Shown: positions 58,771 to 64,000 of the stretch, in pieces
How the letters are laid out: the number at the start of each line of letters is the position of its first letter
Numbering within the stretch: position 1 is the first letter of the stretch
Source: Aplectana chamaeleonis
Taxonomy: Eukaryota > Nematoda > Chromadorea > Rhabditida > Cosmocercidae
Direction of reading: 5' to 3'
DNA: 64,000 nucleotides
Assembly (NCBI GenBank): GCA_029168955.1
Contig: JAPDOI010000359.1
Location: 37,501-101,500 of the forward strand
The notes under the pieces: generated by a model
Databases searched by the model: none
What the model was told of the DNA's origin: nothing
Seen by the model: the letters and a program-made list of their open reading frames with translations, nothing else
Translations under genes and position numbers: made by a program

Positions 58771-60207
58771 CTCAGAAATTTGTGGGGAAGTTCCCGAGGA
58801 CAATAGACCTGATTTGGACGTTATCACTCGGTCGAGGGGAGAGGAGCGAGACGTCCCCCCGGAGGGGGACGTCTCGCCCCTCTTCCCTCGAATTATACAC
58901 AACGATAAAGCGTTCGAAATAGTCAACTCGGGAGGAGAACAAGGGAAGTTCGCTTAGCGGTTGTTCCCATGGCCTCCCCCCGAACATGATGAACTCGAAA
59001 ACAAAGCCGCAGCGTATACGGTGATGCAGACGGGCTAGTCGCGAGGTAGTCATGCACTTCGCAAGTTGAGGGGATAGATCTGCCACTCAAGGACTGCGTA
59101 AGGCATCTCTGCCTGGTTTTCAGAGGAGCTAATAAGCTTCTCTATATCCTTTAGTCAGAGGTGAATATTTTTGGAATGATCGCAGTTTTTTCAGGAACAG
59201 GAGACTGTCGAAAACGGCGAGTTCTAACAAGCTGAATTTTGATCATTCATTGAACAACTCAGACAGTCGGGGCTTAGTACGTCGGCACAATACCGTTAGT
59301 ACGCCAGGGCAAACCTGGCATACTAACGCTCGTTGTGTGCAGGAGCTGCTGGTTGCGGCAGCATATCCTGCCAACGTATGCTGGCATACTAACGCTCGTT
59401 GTGTGCAGGAGCTGCTGGTTGCAGCAGCATATCCTGCCAACATATGCTGGCGTACTAACGCTCATTATCGACAGAATTTGGACTGCCAACCTCCTTACCG
59501 GTGTTGGGTATAATTCTTGTCATGACCAGCAGCAAGGAGGCAATCGTCGCCACGGTCCGCAACAAGGGCATCATCTTCGCCACGGTCCACAACGAGGAAG
59601 TCTTCTTCGTGATGGGCCATGGGGATGATCCGCTCAGCGTTCAAAATTAATGTCCGAAAAGTGACACAATGTCACCTCCTCGGACTGGCCTCAAACGGCC
59701 AACTGCCCCCTCAGCGAGACTGGCTGCCTTATATACCCGACGCCGTCGTACAAGAGGATGCTGCAGTGTTCATTCGTATCAGACAAATCAATGGAGGAGA
59801 GTGGCAGCAGACACTAGGAGAGAGGGGCTGGCAATAGCACGCGTGCCACGATAAACAAAGCGTTAGTACGCCAGCACAAGCAACAGGAGCTCCTGGTCGT
59901 TGCCAGCATATCCTGCTGTTACCAGCAGCTACAGCACAGGTGCTGCCGATCCCTTTGTGCCGGCGTACTAACGGTATTGTGCCGACGTACTAAGCCCCGA
60001 CTGTCCGATAATGGGAAGATCAGCAGTCGGAAGGTCGCGGGAAGACCTGCAGTCGGGAGAACAAGCGAACTCCTGCTGTGGGAACTTCCCTTATTACTCT
60101 GCTGTCGAGACGTCCCCTTCGCCTCCCCCCAATTCGGGGGAAGTTCCCCAGTTGTTTCGAGGGAAGTTCTGCTGTCGTTCTCGGGAACTTCCCCACGAAT
60201 ATCTGAG
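58771..60207. mobile_element. Inverted-repeat element (GTGGGGAAGTTCCCGAG ends), host to another
   Basis: Both ends read inward CTCAGAWATTYGTGGGGAAG and TTCCCGAGRAC, about 31 bp with three or four mismatches. Subterminal GAGACGTCCCC blocks at 58847 and 60105 also belong to both arms. The centre is occupied by the element at 59262-60005. There is no transposase; the class is unclear because the flanks show no plain duplication. Confidence 0.78.
59262..60005. mobile_element. 744-bp element with 44-bp perfect terminal inverted repeats
   Basis: The 44 bases from 59262 (GACAGTCGGGGCTTAGTACG...) are exactly inverted at 59962-60005. Next to the left end is a 71-bp unit, present twice (GCATACTAACGCTCGTTGTG...), and CAGGAGCTGCTGGTTGC blocks reappear inverted on the right. 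The middle has three ATCTTCGCCACGGTCC-like repeats at 59545-59600. Perfect ends argue for recent movement. No transposase was recognised. Confidence 0.85.
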
Positions 60208-60535
60208 GAGGTTTATTCTTCAGTAAAACTAACAATAAGGACTTACTCTAAAGATGGGAAGTGCGGGAAGATGAAAAAGTCTACCTACAAACCACTGCTC
60301 TTGTTTTGAAATGAAAAATTTCGTAGTCACTGAGCAGTTTTCGAATGCAATCTCACCCTGCGCCGAACATATGGGACCACTGGTTTAAGATCTTTCGGCA
60401 GAAGGTGAGAAATATAACTGCGGTGGAGAGACGAAGAACGATCGCACAAAAAGTCCTATGGAGGACTTTTCGGGAGCGTTAAACACAACTCTTTTTTAGC
60501 TTTGTTTTCTCAAAAATGCTCACTTTCAAATTTCT
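60208..60535. other. Unannotated sequence
   Basis: Nothing recognisable lies between the inverted-repeat element and the LINE remnant. Confidence 0.35.
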
Positions 60536-60539
60536 TTTT

Positions 60540-60988
60540 CTCGCCCTATGTAGAAACAAGGGCTACCAAGGTAAATATCATTAATGCGTTCACGTTCACG
60601 CGGATACTCTTCTATCGCTGTTTCCCTGACCCCGATTACCCCCATTCTTTACCTTCCTACGGAAGTCGGCTAAAAGCAGTGGATTTGAAAACTTCATATT
60701 ACAGAAGAATTCAAACTGATCTAACCTTCGCATTCAGAATGCTCTAAGGTGAAATTCGGCTACGACCATAAAAATACTGGGTATTTCGCCCTACACATGG
60801 ACGACGTGGTGTTCATTTTTCCCTAACCCACAAGATGGGAAGGTGCATGAAATTACTCAGCAAACATCATTTCTTTTCCAGAACAGTAACTTGGATGCGA
60901 CGTTTACCTCCGCATATTATGATGGCAACAAACTCCATGCAATTTAAGCGAGCCGTTGGGAAAATCGATCTCCTGAGAACTATTGATG
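60540..60988 (+). pseudogene. C-terminal remnant of a CR1/Jockey-like reverse transcriptase
   Basis: The frame at 60553-60747 contains RATK, FTRILFYR and RLKAVDLKTSYYRRIQTDL, the pattern after the RT palm in many non-LTR elements (an RATK, then FTRRLF, then LxxLxxRRLxxDL). About 150 bp on, in another frame, RRLPPHIMMATNSMQFKRAV resembles the usual LP..I......FKR C-terminus, ended by a TGA at about 60986. The upstream RT and endonuclease are absent. The orientation is opposite to the LINE at 55942. This is an old fragment; no match to the other LINEs here is close. Confidence 0.6.
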
Positions 60989-61825
60989 TACCTGATATAC
61001 AGTGATTATTGAATGTCATGCCAAGTCGTTTCCTACTGCAGTCCTTCTGCACATTCAACGTATGCTGGTGTTATCGTGATGTTGCCTTAACCTTTGTTCG
61101 CATCTATATCCAAGCCATGATGACTTGCTTAGAAGATATGGTGGGAAGTTGTCTACCTCTGTCTCACGGTCCTGATGCTCTTTCCATATAGCTACCCTTG
61201 TCGTATCAATTGGCAAGTGCCAAATAATCTAATTCCCTCTATTTTCCATCACAAACTCCTGTTTCACCTTCAACGAGCTTTGCTAGCTATCTCTGGCGCT
61301 TAGATTTACTCTCTGGGCTGTTTCTTTTCTGTAGTTGCTTGTACTCATGTCCAGCTTGCCGGTTCCACGAAAGTTGTCAGTATACTCGTGTTTCGAAGTT
61401 CCGGTGAGCCCCAATGATTTCTATCGGGACTAAGGGCGTCATAGCCGGCTCACGCGGGCCTCCGTATATTTGCAAACTCGAGAGTCTCAGCTTCGTTAAG
61501 AGTAATCATAGCTCCTGAGGCAGCTTTGGCTACCGACAATTCAGCCCCCCCCTTTTAGAATACTCCACCAGCCTTTTGATCGATAGGATTGACAGACTAG
61601 CTATTCATATCTTAATTTGTCTCCGTGAGACAGGGTTCTTGGTTCTTGTTTATTAATTTTATTAGTTTTTTTTTTCGAAAATTGGCAAGACATCGAAGGT
61701 CCAACCTGTGTTCTAGTTGAAGCGCGTTCTTTTGAACGTATTAAATAAAATAAAATAAAATAAATGCATTACCAATTTGTTGTTTATAGCACAAGAATGG
61801 GTGAAAAGATGTAGTGCAGCCTTAA
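60989..61825. other. Unannotated sequence
   Basis: A TAAAATAAAATAAAATAAAT run at 61742-61763 is the only simple repeat. No gene was recognised. Confidence 0.4.
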
Positions 61826-61876
61826 AGGCAGGGTTCGCGATAAAACCAACTTTTGAGCTCTCTTCATGGGAATGTA
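61826..61876. mobile_element. Left end of an AGGCAGGGTTCGCG MITE
   Basis: TTAA (61822-61825) followed by AGGCAGGGTTCGCGATAAAA marks a member of the TTAA group. It runs into the palindromic MITE at 61877 and its other end was not found. Confidence 0.55.
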
Positions 61877-62105
61877 CAGTTGACCGCAATGTTAATGGGA
61901 CATGGTGCGGTTGCGGACTCGCACTAAAACTACGGTAGAATCTGGCACTTTGCCAGATTTCGTCATCGATCAGCACCATAGCTGATATTCTCGTGAGCAC
62001 AGAGACGACGGTTGGCGCCGATCGATGACGAAATCTGGCAAGGTGCCAGATTCTACTGCAATTTAGCGCGAGTACGCAACCCCACCATGTCCTATTGTCG
62101 TCAAC
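61877..62105. mobile_element. Palindromic TA-type MITE, copy 2
   Basis: It matches 35019-35255 along its length (CAGTTGACCGCAATGTTAA on the left, TGCCAGATTTCGTCATCGAT in the arms). TA precedes it (61875-61876); the right end is worn (ATTGTCGTCAAC instead of ATTGCGGTCAAC), so the limit is approximate. Confidence 0.85.
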
Positions 62106-62640
62106 GACGGTCCTACAGTATGCGCGAAGGCTCGTTTCCCATGAGGATGTTTCCATGATCCCGCTGTGTTTCTCATGTGCACAGCTTTTGTTTATTTCTC
62201 ATGCTCACAGTGTTTTGTAATTTCTCATCGGCGAAAGAAATTCTTTTCACTCCCGTTGCTATAAAAGCTATGTGAATGTAGTATGAACAAGATTTCTGCT
62301 TTCTCATTATTCCTCGATTCCTCCACCTTTTTGAGCTAGATAATATTCTCTAATGTCCGATTTGTATTTGTTCGTATTTAAGGGTTTAATTACCCAAGTT
62401 TGAGGTAACACACGGTGAAGTAAAGGAGATTTGGTTTCTGTTCGTGTTCGAAAGTGCTCGACTGGTACGGTTACGATTCTACACAAAAATACCACTGAAC
62501 CAAACTACATAGCCGCGAAATGGTGCATCGGCACGACGACGAATTCAGGTCGGTTTGATACACGTCACCAAGTTTTCTTTTTTCACTGATTCAAGTTACC
62601 AAGTATACCTTGTTTTTCTGTGAGGGTTCGAATTTAATCA
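62106..62640 (+). promoter_or_regulatory. Probable 5' LTR/leader of the BEL/Pao element
   Basis: This stretch precedes the gag gene and has a TATA box (CTATAAAAGC, 62257-62266) at a place suited to starting the element RNA. TGGTGCATCGGCACGA at about 62520 might be a primer-binding site, since such sites begin TGG. LTR ends (TG...CA) cannot be fixed without the second LTR, which lies outside the window. The stretch includes the SL1 copy at 62383-62404. Confidence 0.45.
62383..62404 (+). ncRNA. Perfect SL1 spliced-leader sequence followed by GT
   Basis: All 22 bases of the nematode SL1 leader (GGTTTAATTACCC...) are present, and the next two bases are GT, as at the splice donor of a real SL1 RNA gene. 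The following bases do not resemble known SL1 RNA: no clear Sm site (AATTTTTGG) or terminal stem is seen in the next 90 bases. It may be an SL1 RNA pseudogene, a leader acquired through reverse transcription of a trans-spliced RNA, or a functional part of the LTR element. Confidence 0.75.
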
Positions 62641-62649
62641 TTATCCAGA

Positions 62650-64000
62650 ATGCCTGCGCAGCTCCTTCCCTAAGCGTTTGCTGACTCAGTACTCGAATAA
62701 GGTTGAGACAGTGATTTCACGGTTTAAAGTGGAACGACTCGAGTACGTCAAGTTTGATGAAGGTGAATCCTCTACACTTAACGTGCGAGGTAGCTGGAGG
62801 GGACTAGAGGAGGGGATAGAAGCAAGAAAAACCTGTACAACCAAGAAAGAACAGGAAGTTCAACAATATGCTGCCGCGTTGGATCAAGTTCAAGGTCTAC
62901 CACAAAGAAACAGATGACTTCGAAGAATATTCCATAAAAGCAGAGGCAGCCCTATGCTCGGCATTAGACTATACAGTGCTATTAGAGGCTCGTCTTCGCT
63001 CGTTCAGGAATGATCGAACGCAAAACCGACCGCGATTGGAGACACCGGTAGAACCTACAGCGCAAGTTCTTCAACTTGACCTTCCCACTCTGCCTATACC
63101 ATGCTTCAACGGGGATTTATGGAGTTGGGATAATTTTTGGGCGCTGTACGAGGCCAATGTGCACTCAAAGCCTCTGCCGGATTTTGTGAAATTCAACTAT
63201 CTCATGAATGCCTTGAAAGGAGATGCTTATAACGCGGTGAGAAAGTTCCAAGTCACCGCTGAGAACTATCCAAGGGTCATCGAGTTCCTCGAATCGAAAT
63301 ATGGAGGATCAGAGGAATTAGTCAACAGCCTGATCAGCAAAATGGACTCGTTGACAGCTCGTTCGAACGCCATGAAGGATCAACGTTATCTTTTGGAACA
63401 CATTCAAGTAATCATCTCACAACTTACGGCAAAGGGTGAGCATATAGATAGTCAATGGGTGTTAAAGCAGCTTCTGGCCAAGTTTAGTGTCTTCATTCAG
63501 CGTCGCGTGCTAGAAAGGAAATTAAATCGTTCTGCAACAACAACCTGGAACATGGAAACTATGCTGAAATTTCTGGACGAAGTCATATCAAACGAGAGAC
63601 TGTCAGCTTGTATACGCAGAATAACCTTCCGCAAGCGTCAGACGTCAGTCCGGTCAAGAAAAAAGACTATCCTAAGAAGACATCTTCTGGCTGTATGTAC
63701 TGTGGAAGTGATCACAAGGCGTTTGCGTGCACCAAATACAAAACACCTCATGAAAGGTCACAGTATTTGAGAGATCACAAACTGTGCTTCATTTGTGCTT
63801 CGTCCAAACACTCTACGAAGGAGTGTCAAAAGCGCAAGTGTTTTACATGCAATGGACCACATCATACTTCCTGCTGCTTCAAATCTTCTACCGTAGGAAA
63901 CGAAGAAGTACACAAACAGGGTAGCATGATTCCAAAAAGCAAACGTGGAGCTCTGATCAAGCAGTCACAAAAAATCAACCATATAGCGGACACTGAAAAC
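62650..64000 (+). pseudogene. BEL/Pao-type LTR retrotransposon gag, frameshifted, runs off the window
   Basis: The gag polyprotein packages element RNA into particles. The first ATG (62650) opens seven codons before a stop, and the coding sequence goes on in another frame from about 62670. Further frame changes are near 62890 and 63595. The middle part (63080-63500) resembles the Pao-type DUF1759 domain, with LPIPCFNGDLWSWDNFW, FNYLMNALKGDAYNAV and FLESKYGG. Three Cys/His knuckles follow, starting at about 63688 (CMYCGSDHKAFAC), 63783 (CFICASSKHSTKEC) and 63838 (CFTCNGPHHTSCC). Protease, RT, RNase H and integrase would lie beyond 64000. Three or more frame disruptions make this copy unlikely to be active. 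Confidence 0.85.

Noticed and set aside
62383..62490. Functional SL1 RNA gene
   Set aside because: The leader is perfect, but no Sm site or terminal hairpin like those of SL1 RNA follows, and no 5S rDNA is next to it.

Overview
The window is nuclear DNA from a nematode, most likely a strongylid or hookworm-like parasite. The evidence is a perfect copy of the 22-nt nematode trans-splicing leader SL1, a nuclear hormone receptor (NHR) gene of the expanded nematode type with short consensus introns, and several RTE-clade LINE copies of the kind common in hookworms. No bacterial operons, rRNA genes or CRISPR arrays are visible. Only one cellular protein gene can be modelled with confidence. Almost everything else that can be identified is transposable-element sequence, much of it nested.

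Layout. 0-5.5 kb: an SL1-like foldback, a nearly full-length but inactivated RTE LINE (minus strand), a 306-bp hAT-type MITE with an exact 8-bp target duplication, a TTA-flanked MITE and a hairpin. 6-9 kb: a fragment of a TATCCG-rich transposon, then three unrelated degenerate tandem-repeat tracts. 10-25.5 kb: many MITEs with AGGC...GCCT ends at TTAA-like targets, a second RTE copy broken by a MITE and by a 975-bp transposon with a 10-bp target duplication, a 2.2-kb inverted-repeat element inside another MITE, and a GC-rich minisatellite split by a MITE. 25.6 kb: a long CA microsatellite. 27-29.2 kb: a third RTE copy interrupted at least three times. 30-41.5 kb: about ten more MITEs and foldbacks, one of them ending in SL1-like sequence.

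The NHR gene lies at about 41.9-54.5 kb on the plus strand. Twelve coding exons join in frame to give about 451 codons: a C4 DNA-binding domain, a hinge and a ligand-binding domain. The exons total about 1.36 kb and the introns about 11 kb; the 7.5-kb intron 5 holds at least seven MITEs. A poly(A) signal and another MITE follow directly.

After the gene come a 2.6-kb LINE bounded by an 11-bp target duplication (N-terminal 2A-like NPGP motif, PHD-like finger, no endonuclease, intact RT core), two nested inverted-repeat elements at 58.8-60.2 kb, a LINE C-terminal remnant, and at the right edge the frameshifted gag of a BEL/Pao LTR retrotransposon that runs out of the window. The perfect SL1 copy sits about 250 bp before this gag, in its probable LTR or leader, followed by a GT dinucleotide.

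The interspersed elements can be ordered in time because they interrupt one another. RTE copies came first, MITEs landed in them, and further MITEs landed in those. All boundaries were read by eye, and family names are inferred from motifs and target-site duplications rather than from a database.
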